Below the pieces are notes generated by a model. That model was not told the DNA's origin. It ran no database searches and saw only the letters and a program-made list of their open reading frames with translations. This document shows positions 10,543 through 22,962 of a DNA stretch of 64,000 nt, in pieces. The stretch is from Paramacrobiotus metropolitanus (lineage: Eukaryota > Tardigrada > Eutardigrada > Parachela > Macrobiotidae): assembly GCF_019649055.1 (NCBI RefSeq), contig NW_026570283.1, positions 434,001-498,000 of the forward strand, given 5' to 3'. How positions within the stretch are numbered: position 1 is the stretch's first letter; every line of letters starts with the position of its first letter. The position numbers were made by a program, and so were the translations under genes.

Positions 10543-13500
10543 ATGGCGCACCGTAAAAGCAGTGATGGCTGGCAACATCATGAGCCCGATTTAATATCCA
10601 GCACTTTATCGCTCACTCCGGCTGAAGAAACAGTACGTTGTTGTTATTGTCGAGACGAGTAGGAAAAAATGAATTTTCTTTTCAAGTTTTGCATTACTTA
10701 TGTCTTATTGATTTCTACTATTTATTTACCGTATACGTACTTAAAGTTTGCTTTTTATTAGTGCAGTGGTAATACTTACTTAATACGCAGTATCAATTGT
10801 TAAGAAAGGTACAAGTATTCCGAATACGAGTAAAGAACTGTAAATTGCTAACCCTGGTAAGTTAGCCTAAGTACACATTATTAGTTACGATTATTTTAGC
10901 AACTGTTATTATTGTTGTTAATTAGTAATGCTGGCATTTAGCAAAAGCATTAATAGCCGTTATTAATTTTTTATTGATGTTAATTGTTACTGTTAGTTAC
11001 TGAATTTGTTGTTCCTTGTTCTGCCCATAACTGTCGAGTGACGACTGAACCTATTATAATGATGTAGAACGGTGGAGCAAGCGCTGAGTAGTAATTTTGA
11101 AGCGCCACTAAAGTTTTTCATTTTTACGTGGATAACTTACAGTAAATTGATAAAGACAGGGTTAAAGCTGTGAGATGTTTGCACATGTACCCGGTACATG
11201 TTCCCGGAACTCGTACATAATCCTACGGTACATTGTACCGTAGGATTATGTACGAGTTCCTAGGAACTAAGGATTTGGGAGCATGACATTCTGATGACAG
11301 TAATATCTACCCAGAACATCTTTCTGATCATTCGACTGTTTATTTTACTTGTTGATGGCATTTATAAGTGCCATTATTCCCGATTTTCTTTCTCGTAATT
11401 TCAGTTTTTGAAGAATTGGTTCCAGAGGAAATTACTAGTCATGTAACAAGTGAGGAAGTATTCGAAGGACCTTATATTTTGATTCGCTTGAAGGGCCATT
11501 CGTTATGATTCAACTTCATACTTCGCTTAATTTTGTGGAGAATTTGAAATTAAAACAATTAGGTTTTGCTTTTAAACCGCTCTGGGTGCTTGGGGTTTTT
11601 TCGGTTGCATATACAGTAATTAATTATGTTGTCGGTTAGGCACTAGAAGAATTCACATTGAAAGCCAACCAGTGGCGTTTGACGGATGACAACGGTCAGC
11701 TGATGCAGCAGCTGGCCCGGGAACGAGACGCCAGCAATCAGCAGCAGCCGCAACATTCCGAAATTCCCCACGTTCACCACCATCCCAGCCTGGCAATTAA
11801 TAACTTGATCAGTAAACCGCATCCCCACGTCGGAGTTATCTCCAAGGCCATGGCGTTAAAGTTTCTCATGGCTCGCAAATTCGACGTCGCCCGGGCATTG
11901 GAATTATACCGGCAGTACCAGGTTTGTTTTGGCGGAGATTTTTCGGCTGAAAATCAGCTTCGCATGCTTCTGTAACGTTTTGTCCTTACTTTTCGTTTTT
12001 ATGAATTATAACTCGAACAAATTTTCCGCTTCACCAGTTTTTATCGTGTTGTACTCGGTAATAGTGATTTCTGGAAATTATTTAGTCATGAATATATTAG
12101 TGAGGTTTTTTAGTGTCCGTGATAGTTCTTTACGTATGATTTTAGTTAGTTTTATTCTGATTTTATTGCCACCGCCTCTGTTCGTTTCGTTATCTCGTTG
12201 GTTACTTTTACAACCTTTTGAGCGTATCTCAGAAAACGTTTCAGCCTGTTTCGAAGATTCTATCTTTTGGTTGGACAACTTCACTTTGAAAGTTCGCTAA
12301 ATTTATATGATCAATAATCGCGCACAGTTCTGGATTATTTGTAAAATGTCATCATGGAACGTCGATCGCCGTTTATCCAGATTTTAGAGTTCCCATCGGG
12401 ACTATATTGAGCGATGTCGCTGGAACCTTGCTGGATTCCGAGTACCTTTAGACTTTGATAGCTTAAGTTGCTGTTTTCGGTTTTATATGATTATCGATTT
12501 TTTCGAACTGAAAATAAAATTCCTTCGTTTTATGCTACGCATATCTGCTCTTTCTGCTTTTCAGGCAAATAATTCTGTTTGTTAATTGGCCATGTTTTTC
12601 CTTTCTCTTTTTTTTTGGCACAAAAAACTTTGATTTTTTCAGTGTGTCTTGTAGCGACCCAGAAATATGGCTTGATTTGTGCTGTTTTGCAGATTGTTCG
12701 TCACACAGTTGGATTAAATGGTTTGGACCCGCACAGTGAGCCACTGCGTTCGGAGCTCTACAGCGGACGGTTTACTGTGTTGGTATGAATTATTTACTGA
12801 AATAATTTTACAGCATTTGGAGAAGATACCTTATTAAAGTTATTATCGGCGCTGAACGGATCATCGTTGTAAAATGTAAATCCTCATTGCCGCAAAGTTA
12901 AGCACATGATTTAACGAGTATTGCCGCAGTGTTGGTTTGTGCTCAAGAAATTTGCATTGCATAATGGACTTTTATCAACAGTAAGATACAGAAAGCTATA
13001 TGCAGTCGAGCAGCAGACAGGCTGTGAAATACCAATTGCAAGCTTGATGTATCAGTGGATATATTGGAGAAATTAACTAACATTTAATCTTTACTGAATA
13101 CTGCTGTTTTACTTCTTGCGAATTTACTAACAACGGTCGCGGCAGGCAGTAACCCAGTACATTGCTTGCCATACTGGTTTGCTGATTGTGCTTCGTAATT
13201 TGTTTATTACCATAATTCGCTTTAGGATGCTAAGGATCTCCAAGGTGCCACAATCGGTGTACTGACCGCACGGCTGCACAACCCGGAAACGAAGCCTGCT
13301 ACGGAGAAGGAGCGAACGGTTACGATGCAGGCCGTGCTTTTTCAGCTGGATGCAGCCTTGGCTAGGTATGTTAAAGCGCTCCGGTATTTTTTTACCCTCC
13401 TTTATTTACAATGTTTTCTGTTATAAGTATTTTCAAAACGGTTTAGTCATTTTAGTGCTATATGATGAGACTTGTTTTTCGGCTTCGTAAAAGTTTCACC

Positions 13501-16500
13501 CTCCGAAAATCACCTGTATTGTGACGACTATTTTATGTGGATGTATATTAATCTGAAAATTTCGTTGTACGATTTTTTCATACTGCAGTACTGCCGGTTA
13601 GAGCATGTTTTGGAATCAGTATCAATTAATTTGTACTGATGCATATTAACAAATTTGGATACTGTTTATATTGTACAGGCACGAGTAGTAGCTGCCGTTA
13701 CATTACGTTTCTGTTATATAAAGTAATATTCTGTAGTTTCTATAATGCCGTTCGAAATCGCATTTGCGTGGTTAGTGATCCATCACTAAAAAATGCAGGC
13801 TGGCACAAATTGTATGTGAGTATTGAATTTTATGATACGGTCGGCAAGGTCTTCTCTGCTTTTTTCCAGTCGCGAAACCCAGCGCAACGGATTGACATTA
13901 GTGTACGACATGATGGGCGTACGATGGCTCACTGCCGACCTGCGTTTCGCCAAGCACTTGTTGAGCATTTTAAAGGTGAATAAATAGCACGTCATCTTGT
14001 TAAAGTCGAGGCGGATAAATTTGATCGTACATTTTTTATGTTATACATGATTGTGTGGTATAGGGGTAAATTTAGATTTCGATTGCCTTGCAAAAATCAT
14101 TGTTGAAAATAGAATCAGACATTGCGTGCTTTCGGCCTAAAATTAGTCAACTTTCTTTAAGTAGATTTTTTTCGGTAACGTAAATACTCTTATGTCTTCG
14201 ATATCTGGATCTTGCAATATTGAAGCAAAAGCGGAAATTCAAAGCAACAACAAAGCACACGGTATCTGTATTCCATATTGACATAATTTCTGACTGAGCA
14301 AGCAGTGAAGTAAGTTAATACCGTAATACCTACCGAATGGTTTCACAGCGCCGAAAAATAGTGTAAATGACGCTAGCGGAAATTGCACTGCCCTGAGAAT
14401 GAACAAAGTGAAGAGGAACACACTGCGGCCGTACACACGATTTAACTGATTGTCCTGACATGGCTGTAGGGTGGGTTTCCGGCACGCTTGAAGAAAATCC
14501 TGATCGTTGACCCGCCAAGCTGGCTGAGCATTCCACTGAGCGTAATTCGGCCGTTCATCACGCCCAAGATGTTGGAACGGGTACGCAGAGGAGCACGCAA
14601 CTCCATATAACTGCACAAACACAGTACTCCTTTCCACACAAAGTGTTGTTTGTGCATTTGATTGTTGCTCCGACTGGTCTAATTGCTGGACTTGTTTTCT
14701 GCGCGTACAGATATATCTCATCAATCGAGTGCAGTTACGGGAGCATATTGCGCCTCACAGCATCCCTGAGTCGCTGGGCGGCACACTGCGGCATGATCAT
14801 GCGCACTGGATCGGGCTCTGCGTCAAGAGGAACGTTAATGAACTGTCCACTGGGGATCCGCGGATACCGCCGTTGAATTTGGATGGAGGCGTGGATGTTG
14901 AGGGACGGTATCCGTTCCGCGATAATGGACATTCCGATCAGGTGGGTGGGCCCTTCGCTTTTTACTTTATTTTGCGTTGATGGCGTCTATGTTTATTTGC
15001 CCAACCTACTTGCGTACAAAATTTGTCAGTCGTAATTCTCGATTTTTTGCCTATTTTAATCAAAGATTTTTTTGGAATGCAGAGCTTCTTTGTGTAAGTA
15101 ATATTAATTATTGTCGTCTTGTCAGCGTTTGCCAATGACGTCGTTTTGGCTTGTGATAGTTGTGATATGTATTTTGTTTCAGCATTTTGTTTTTTTGCCG
15201 TAATATGCACATGGATAGGCGGATTGTGATTTTGTGGGAGAGCGCAGATATTGTGTTTCTGTTTTCTGTTCCATCTTTTTTATGCTTTTGAAGTTTTGCT
15301 TATTCTTTTTGTAGGCTTTGTTCTGCAAACGTTATTTGTTTCAGTTTCATTATTTTTATATGGTTGCTCAGTTACTTCCGAGAAAAAGTTAATAATGGTG
15401 TGGTTACCTTTACGTCATTTTGTTTTGTTGTCATTTGAAAGCCAATACAGAGTTAGGACTTAAACAGCGTCTGTAACGCGCCGCCTGTAAATTTATGTTG
15501 CCTTTCTCGTTACCACCGTGTACTGTAAGATTTGGGTATCAAACAGAGCCGCGGAAATGTGGGGAGTGTGGTCAACGGTGGGGGACTGGAGGAGAGCAAA
15601 GTGGCCATGAGCAGCTCGGTGCACCGGCGCAGTGATAAGGGCATGGGTGTGGCGCAGTTTGTCCAGCTCATTCGCTCCATGGGCAAGGAGGGGATCCTCC
15701 GCGAGTACGACACGCTCAGAGCCGCCGCACGGGCGCTACCGGATAAAGAGTTTATTTCCTTCAGGTATCGACTTGTGTATAATTTAATTATTATACGTAT
15801 TATTATTAAATTTTTGTTAGCGCAATCAGCGTTTTTCTTACATTTCCTTCTAAGGAAAAATTGAGTTCAGTTTTACCATTTCCACTGTTGACCATAAGGT
15901 ACTTATGTTGAAACGTCTTAAAAAGTTAAAAGGTCGACAAGCAGCTAAATTGACGTTTTGAAGGCGCACAGACGATTGAAAAATTTCGTTTAAATACGCT
16001 ATAGACGCTTCCTAGACATTACTGCTTCCCTTCCTACTGTAGACGCTGAAGCTATTGTTTATTATACCTCAGTCGTCAACTCTGGGTGCAGGTTAACCGA
16101 GAATCGCGCGAAGAATCGCTATGTGGATGTGCCGTGTTTCGAAGCGACACGCGTTAAACTCGTCCATGTTCCTGGTGGTGAAGATTACATCCATGCCAAC
16201 TTTGTCGATGGATACGAGGAAAAAAATGCCTTCATTTCCACACAAGGTAAAAGACACTTTGCTGATTGTGAGTAAAAGCATGGAGACGGAAATGTAAAAT
16301 ATACTCCTCTATGTAACAAACAAACAACGGTTTGTGGGTGCATTCTTGAATCTGCACGGCTATTATATGCTGTAGAATCAGATGGTTGTTTGATCTGAAT
16401 TTTCGTCCTTGTCAAAGTGTGTTTTAAATTTTTATTCATAAGAAATGCTTTTCGTCTGATTATTTTCAGTTGTCAAAATATTTGTTGCAGGACCAATGCC

Positions 16501-18006
16501 AAAGACCTTCGGTGATTTTTGGCTAATGGTGTGGGAGCAGGAATGCCGTGTTTTGGTTATGACGACAAGGTAGGTGTGTAGTGCGTACGTTTGTAGAATT
16601 TATCAGTTAGCACAGGCTGCAAGTTATCAGTATCCAGTCATATTTTCGTTTATATTCCATCTCAAGCTTCTTTATTTCGATTCATAATTAAGACAGTATT
16701 AACTGGAAGCTACTGCTACAAGATTAGGTACTACCAAAACATCCAATACCGTCATTAGCGTTATTGAACTGTTTAACACGCGGCAAAGTGCCCAAAACTA
16801 TTTATTCCCACGCGATATTTATTGCCCGTTGATATTTATTCCCACGCGATAAACGCGAGGCATCTGCTGGTGTCTGGTTTTGATTCATGTCGTACTTGAT
16901 GAAATTTGCACGTGCGGTATAACAGCTGTTCGCACCTGTAGAACGGTGGAAAGAGGCAAACAGAAATGTGGACAGTACTGGCCGGTGCAGCCGGGCGAGA
17001 GCATGGAGATGGGAGAATTCCATGTCGTCAATGATGGCGTCAAGCAATTGGCATACCATGTGGAGACCACGTTATTGCTCAAACATAACAAGGTACCGAT
17101 ATTACAGAATAACAAGGTTCTGAATTATTATTACAGCTGTTGTATATTTTCTTTCTATTGTATTTGCCCGTTTTTATTGATATCTCATCGTTTGATTCTA
17201 TTAATTAGAAGAGACTGCATTCATGAGAAAGCAGCAGATTTGCTGATTAAGTCGATTTTATTAAGACAAACGGTTTTTAGTCACGAGATAGCCGACAAGT
17301 GGTGCACCTGCAGTTCACCGACTGGCCGGATTACGGTGTGCCGTCCTCTGCCTCCTCCATGTTCGAATTCATCCAGGTTATGCGATCCAAACAGGTACGT
17401 GTAGTACGTATGGCAGCTAAGTTTTGACGGGAAATTTATTTCCGCTTCCTCTGTTTTGTTAAATGATAAATACTACAGTAGTAACGCATTTTAGCTGGCA
17501 TCAGTAATTTTTTTACAGGAGGAGGCTGTATGGAGAATGAAACCAGCCTGGCCTGGACCCGGCTCTGGTCCGCCCATCCTGGTGCACTGTAGCGCTGGGA
17601 TCGGTCGTTCAGGTGAGTTGAGATAGCAGCTGCGTGCTTGATTTTTCTTTTAGTTTAGATTGTGATGCAACGAAAATTCTTAGAACACAAGCTGTAATAT
17701 GAAAGACATTACTGAAAGGAAAGTAACTTGCTTAATTCGTTGGTTTTAAAAAGCTTATTGTTTATTGCAGGATCACTCATGTGCGTAGACATTTGTCTGC
17801 GCCGTCTGGACGATTGTGGTCTTGTGGATCTTCATCAGACCGTGCAGAAACTGCGTGGTCAGCGCTGTCAGAGTATCCAGATGCCGGAGCAGTATCTCTT
17901 CTGCTATCTGGCGCTAGTGGAGTACGCTGTGGACCGCGGATTGATCAGTCGCGAGACGGCGGATCTCGATTCGCTTCTGCCCTGGCTACATGATGAAGCG
18001 GACTAA
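10543..18006 (+). CDS. PTPN9: tyrosine-protein phosphatase non-receptor type 9 (MEG2): CRAL-TRIO plus PTP
   Basis: Cytoplasmic tyrosine phosphatase that binds vesicle lipids through an N-terminal Sec14/CRAL-TRIO domain. Fourteen exons: 10543-10632, 11640-11921, 12693-12782, 13226-13365, 13870-13975, 14470-14580, 14711-14941, 15547-15764, 16092-16246, 16491-16569, 16942-17092, 17281-17394, 17519-17612, 17771-18006; 698 codons. The lipid-binding part (about residues 100-330) carries the MEG2 signature [19 protein letters not shown]. The phosphatase domain has [22 protein letters not shown], the WPD loop DWPDYGVP (Asp about 568) and the P-loop [10 protein letters not shown] (Cys about 613). Ser replaces the more common Thr after the P-loop Arg, which the family tolerates. 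A His/Gln-rich insert follows the start. The acceptor of exon 8 is the least certain junction. Confidence 0.93.
11206..11260. repeat. perfect 27-bp inverted repeat with 1-nt centre
   Basis: Two perfectly complementary 27-nt arms (11206-11232 and 11234-11260) surround a single T inside PTPN9 intron 1. GGAAC/GTTCC blocks recur just outside the arms. It could fold as a long hairpin in the pre-mRNA, or be a tiny palindromic element. No target duplication is clear. Confidence 0.8.
16801..16851. repeat. short direct repeat in PTPN9 intron 10
   Basis: The 17-mer TTTATTCCCACGCGATA occurs at 16801 and again at 16835. It is a local duplication with no other visible role. Confidence 0.6.
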
Positions 18007-18966
18007 AATTAAGCGACTGACGCTGTGGTTGGGTATTATTCCGCGGTGGCGCTTGAGTCTGCTCGCAGCTTTGCAAAATGAAATGCTGTTATTTTCCGTT
18101 GCTTCTTTTGTTTTTATGGGGGATGTTTCTTGTTCAGTTTATATTTGTTGCTGAAAAAGGTTTTTATTCGTTGTTTTTACTTTTTCTCTTTGTTTCGGGA
18201 TTTGATTTTCATTTGCTGCAAGGTTATTTTTATAGTTAATGTGTTGCAGTTTTGACAGATTGCTGTAGTGATTTTAAGCGGACTGCTGTTTGTTTTTCCG
18301 TTGGAGATTAGCATATTTATTGTTCATCTCGTTCATGATGTATGCACAATTTCACATCGTAGTTCTATTAAAAATACATCTGATGCAAATTTAGTTACTT
18401 AGTAGAAACTGAAACCGTAGTTAATCATCGAAGTAAAAATAATCCACCGTTCATGCAAAATCAAAGCAATCTGAAAACATTAAATTGTGTCGATGCAATA
18501 ATACGATTCAAGTGTAAATAAAAAAACACACAAACCAAAATCATGCTTCTGAAATTTTAAATGGGATATTTGTTTCCAGTCCGAAATCTGAAGCTTTCGT
18601 TCTACACACCCAGTAGAGCTTGCAAATGTAATCGTCCGCCCAGCGGACTTAAAGGCGAATGAAGTGGTTCTTCAAGTACAACTGTACAAGTATCGGACTT
18701 GGAATTTGAACAATGTAAACTGTAAATACAGTGCCATTTGATAAACATCTTAATTCATCGAATTTATTATGAAATGCAGAATAAGAAAAACGCGCAGTAA
18801 GACTATTCCGTCTTCGAAATGTCGAATGATGTTGCCCTTGTGGTCCTTATGTACAATACGTAGTATAAGAAAATTCACCACGCGCGTGCCTTATGAACTG
18901 GATACATTATGAAATAGATATACCGTTGGAAATGCCAATTACATTGGTCCTGACTCCTGTGTCGCT
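18007..18966. other. 3' region of PTPN9 and convergent spacer
   Basis: T-rich 3' UTR of PTPN9, with an AATAAA at 18517-18522 as candidate poly(A) signal, followed by AT-rich spacer to the convergent minus-strand gene that stops at 18967. I see no other gene. Confidence 0.5.
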
Positions 18967-19548
18967 TTAACTTTGGGCTGGAGGCAGCAAAGCTCGTTCA
19001 GCATCTTCCGGGCTCGGTTGAATTGCCGCACCGTCATGGCGACATGATGCCTGATCGCGCGTTTTCCGGTCACTGCACCATTTTATAACCGCGGACTGCA
19101 CGAACACGGTGTATAACGATGTAGCTAACCCCGTTAGGATAGTTAAAGTCCCCGGGTACTGGTACCTCTCGGGCAAGAAGAACTCCACAAGCATATTGGG
19201 AAAGACCATACAGATGACCATCATGTACCCGAATGCAATCGCGAATATACACGAAAATATTCCACACATCCAGCACAAACACTTCATGTGCTCCGGCCTC
19301 TCTGATCTTGTTCCGAATATTGCTATTTATATTGTTCATTTTTGAAATCGAAAAATGAGGTTCTTACCTGGTTTAATTTCGGGCTTCGGCGGCACAGCCG
19401 GCACATGCAAAAAAGGTTTGGTCAATTTGGCTGGCAAAAATTTGCTACACACTCCGTAGCAGCACACGTCCAAAAGCAGAGAAAGCCACTGACATAATAA
19501 GAACGTCACCGCCGCCACCAACGGGAAAAGCGAGATCAAACACAACAT
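18967..19548 (-). CDS. unrecognised small multi-pass membrane protein
   Basis: Two exons on the minus strand, 19368-19548 and 18967-19322, joined in phase over a 45-nt intron, give 178 codons. I do not recognise the family. Visible are three hydrophobic segments: one at the N-terminus (LISLFPLVAAVTFLLCQWL), one after the splice (CLCWMCGIFSCIFAIAFGYM), and one near residue 130 (TLTILTGLATSLYTVFVQSA). Several Cys lie at the helix edges and a hydrophilic tail of about 35 residues follows. Two more exon groups rich in membrane helices lie just upstream on the same strand, so this may be one member of a small cluster, or the 3' end of a longer gene. Confidence 0.45.
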
Positions 19549-19756
19549 TACGCTCCACAGGAAAACCCGATGCCGCTTATCGATAGCACCAAATCATCTT
19601 GGGACGCAATGCTTGTGTTCCAGATAGAGCCGATTTCTATCCAATACGATAATTTCGCCCTCTCGTTGTCCATGACCTAAATTGTTTCCTCTTTGCAGTG
19701 AACTTGTAAAGGTGACAATAATATTTTTTTCTAAATTAAGCAAGGATTCGTACAAA

Positions 19757-20432
19757 CTATAAAGAGTGGATCGTTACCGTTGAGTTAGTAATGTTGGCCG
19801 TTTGGCGGTGAAAAATAAAGGTCAGGGATTGGGCAAATGCGTTTGCTGGAAATGCTGTTCTGACCAGAGGCCCTATGTTAATCCATACGGAAGCGCATCC
19901 AAAATACAGCATCAAGCCTTTCTTAATTAATGCCCCGCAGTGGTTCTGTCGTTCCGATTCTTTTGTTGCCTTTCTTGTAAGGACGTACTCAGCGAAGGAT
20001 GTAACCTTGATATATCGCTCGGGAACTTCGCTGTACAACATCAAACCCAACTTTCTGCAATAAAAAAATCAGTAATTTTTTTATTGATATTTTACACGTT
20101 TGTGTTGCATAGAATTTTTTTACATCGATTGTGCGTTTTTTGAAATATCATTATTGCCTTGACCTTTACGGTGCCGACAATGCATCTACATTGATTGATC
20201 CTTACTGCAATCTACGGAGGATCCAGTAACGGTAAGAACCCGGCATCCACCATCGCCAAATCCTACCCGTACAGTAAACAGCCGAAATCACGGTGAAGAC
20301 GGCATAACAGGGAAGTGTCGCGGCTTCTCCGTGCTCAAAAATTACTAAGCGCACAACAACAGAGAGCGAAAACCGGAGCGACCGACACCACCAACCACAA
20401 AAATATTGCGCTAAGCGCTGCAGCATATCCAA
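19757..20432 (-). other. possible coding exons of a membrane protein (minus strand)
   Basis: Two open stretches are preceded by plausible acceptors. One near 20330-20436 contains a long hydrophobic run (LSAIFLWLVVSVAPVFAL). The other, 19757-20058, begins KLGLMLYSEVPERYI and includes a second hydrophobic stretch around LMLYFGCASVWINIG. I could not join them in phase to each other or to the neighbours with good donors, so they may be exons of the genes at 18967-19548 or 20497-21109, or remnants of a related copy. Confidence 0.25.
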
Positions 20433-20496
20433 TGGTCGAGGAGAATATTACTATGAGGAAGCACTTTAATGAAGTCGCTGATTTGGATGAGGAGCT

Positions 20497-21109
20497 TTAA
20501 GTTCCGTCTTGAGGAGATTCGACATTGTTGTGATGACTATCACTGCTTTTGTTAAACCAGGCCGTAACTGTGTGGACTGCGGATATGTGCGCGCAGAAGT
20601 CTGGTATCGCCCAATCCCGGTTAACGAATACAGAGCAGAGTAGGGAAAGCAGCAAGATGGCTGTTGCCGACAGGGTGGCAAATAATCCAATGTAGCCGGT
20701 ATGTATCTGAGTATCATTCGGTGCAACCAAGGGTAGCGATTCATTCTGGCAAGATGTTTCTTCCATTGGTTTCCAGTAAGCCGTGACGCGGTCCCAAAAA
20801 CAGCCATTGGTTTCCTGTTTAAAACATGACCCTTAATTGTGCATTATGTTATTACTTATTTAGGAAACCATTCGACAACCTCAGCTGTTGCATGCTTACA
20901 TAACCAAAAAGTTTGCCAAACATGTCGTCAACTGGAGCACTGGGATCGACACGACTCGACCGCCAATCGGGAAAATATCTCTGCGCAAGTTGGATGGAAA
21001 TCTGGCTAGCTAGCCAAGCCACTAACAGCGCCTCCGCCAAGATTTCCGGATAGGTCCAGGATAAATCCCCGCAGAGAGTGGACTGAAACGTTGTAAAGAG
21101 TTTCTGCAT
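20497..21109 (-). CDS. unrecognised two-helix membrane protein
   Basis: Two minus-strand exons, 20900-21109 and 20497-20814, join in phase 0 across an 85-nt intron with a good donor (GTAAGC) and acceptor (AAACAG), giving 175 codons. One hydrophobic segment near residue 30 (EILAEALLVAWLASQISIQ) and one near residue 120 (IGLFATLSATAILLLSLLCS) flank a loop with two Cys and possible N-glycosylation sites (NES, NDT). This suggests a two-pass membrane protein of roughly the same size as the gene at 18967-19548. No family is recognised. Confidence 0.45.
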
Positions 21110-22362
21110 TTTCTTGAGAAACGGTCGAATTATGAAGGAAAGTTCAACCTTAAAATCCTGCTAAGGGCGTAAAGTACTGTATCTGAATATGCTTTTTCTT
21201 ATTTCATAAACTTTCGCTCGTGTTATGAGACGGATACGATACACCGCAGCTAAAATTACCGGGAAATTAACGACTCAAATGCTTGTTTGCGTCATAATTA
21301 TAATCCTCGATTCTTTTTAAAACCCAACATTTCCTTAATTCTACGTATTTCATATATACATATGGGCTAGAAAGGGGGAATCGTGTGGATAGGCCATGTG
21401 TACTCGACATCCATCCTTTACCAACAGCTGGCATATGCGCGTACAGCCTAGAGGGAAATCAATAAATTCAATACATCAGACGAGTGTAAGCACAAACAAA
21501 CACAACCACGGGATAAGAAGTGACCAGGACCACATTATCAGGCAGACGCTCTACTTTACAATATGGACTGATTTAGGGGGAATGCTATAGTCTGTACATG
21601 GTCTGTACATATACAGTCACTGCAATGCTGTAAAACCAAGCGTAACCGAGTTTTTGATAGGGGGACGGGGACGGATAGGAACTGCAGCATACAGAGCGTG
21701 TGTACCAACTTCTTCCGATATACTCTCTCTATGTTGAAGCATCGGGTGAAATCAGAGCGCTCCCCGACCACCGAGCAGAAACTCAGTTACGCTTGCTTTC
21801 GGTAAATTTCGGTCTGCTGCAGGGACTGTATACAGACCATGGTCTGTAGCAAAAACGGGTATGTGTATTCTGTAACTAAAAGATACACCATAAGACACGA
21901 TATAAACTCATACGGTGCTATGCGGTAAATTCATTCAGTAAGAGAGTTAATTATCACTGGCGCAAGGTTACAGATAGGAAGTTTCTGGTTGAAAAATTTG
22001 TTGCATGCACCCGTATATCGGTGCCCGCTGTGGTCGGTGCATGTGATAATGATACTAGAGTAGTGCGTGGTCGGTGCAGAGCATAACTGCAAAAATTACG
22101 GTTGTAATATGATTTGAACTGTTCAGTCTTCGGTACCTCTTCTGTATGTGTGAAGGAATGATGCTTACCCCATAAGATTCAAATGTTTAACGAAGCTTTT
22201 AGACATCTAGAATGCAGTTGTAATAATATCTGTACTGTACGCGTATGATCAGTAATGGGTAACAACGGGATGACACTCACACAGTCCAATGAGTCCATTT
22301 TATATTCACGAGAAAAGAATTGACACGTTATTATGAACCACAAAAAGTTAAATGTCAGCAGA
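21110..22362. other. AT-rich spacer containing a MITE
   Basis: Apart from the short transposon at 21597-21841 I see no gene or structured element. It separates the membrane-protein genes from the radical-SAM fragment. Confidence 0.4.
21597..21841. mobile_element. 245-bp MITE (copy 1) with terminal inverted repeats and 7-bp target duplication
   Basis: The ends are inverted repeats of about 25 bp (CATGGTCTGTA, then ATACAGTC, and TGCA), differing by a small indel and a substitution. The element is flanked by perfect 7-bp direct repeats GTCTGTA. A near-identical element of the same length lies in opposite orientation at 29306-29550 with its own 7-bp duplication. It carries no transposase, so it is non-autonomous. 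The superfamily is not assigned. Confidence 0.85.
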
Positions 22363-22962
22363 TTATAAAGCAGAAGTGTGATTACGCAACACCACATCTG
22401 CAGACAATTCCTTCAGGCGAGGCGCTTTGCACTCCCACAAGCGCAGAATGCGATCGTCTCCAGCCGTGATGGAAAAACGAAACAGCAGTTGACCTTTGTA
22501 ATCGGCAAATTCTTGCATAATGCGCTTGATGCAGCGACGCCACGGCTTCGTCACGATGATCACGGTGTTGCCGGCTTCCAGCAAAGCCCGCAGAACTGTG
22601 ATGCAGTCATCCAAGATGGTCGGGGTAATATCGTGCGTTGTTGGGAATTGGACCGGTCCGTCGCGTTTATAACTAGCTTTGGCGATGACCGGGGCTAAAT
22701 CCACTTTCTGCGGAGTGCGCCATTCACGCTCCGTCATTCCTTCGGCCAGTGCATCGTTGCGGACAAAACAGTAGCGACAGTCGTTCTCACAACCGAGGGC
22801 GGCTGACAGACCATCCACGCACGGTGGGCGGAAGTAGGATTCGTGATCCGGAATAGGCACAGCGGTGCGCTTTGGTTCTTCCAGGGCACACAGTTTGGGA
22901 CAGATTGTTGCTTCGGTAGCGTGCACGGTTTCAATTGTCGTGGGGCGAATAAGCACGGACAT
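22363..22962 (-). CDS. truncated radical-SAM protein, SplB-like (copy 1)
   Basis: Single open exon of 199 codons from the ATG at 22962; the frame is also open further upstream. It has the radical-SAM cluster motif CENDCRYCFVR (C-x3-C-x2-C), which binds a 4Fe-4S cluster and S-adenosylmethionine, preceded by YFRPPCVDGLSAALGC. Strand/helix repeats such as LLEAGNTVIIVTKPWRR and LLFRFSITAGDDRILRLWE follow. This layout matches the bacterial spore-photoproduct-lyase-like (SPL) radical-SAM family. The frame stops soon after LRLWECKAPRLKEL, where family members usually continue for over 100 residues, so the barrel is incomplete. No good donor is seen at the break. Probably a truncated or dead copy of a gene gained from bacteria. 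Confidence 0.7.
   Translation of the reverse strand: MSVLIRPTTIETVHATEATICPKLCALEEPKRTAVPIPDHESYFRPPCVDGLSAALGCENDCRYCFVRNDALAEGMTEREWRTPQKVDLAPVIAKASYKRDGPVQFPTTHDITPTILDDCITVLRALLEAGNTVIIVTKPWRRCIKRIMQEFADYKGQLLFRFSITAGDDRILRLWECKAPRLKELSADVVLRNHTSAL

Noticed and set aside
11929-12300. 123-codon open frame with hydrophobic residues
   Set aside because: It lies entirely within PTPN9 exon 2/intron 2, directly after a good donor; the hydrophobicity comes from T-rich intron DNA.
14239-14724. 161-codon minus-strand frame
   Set aside because: It is antisense to PTPN9 exon 6, which is supported by phase and homology; no recognisable domain.
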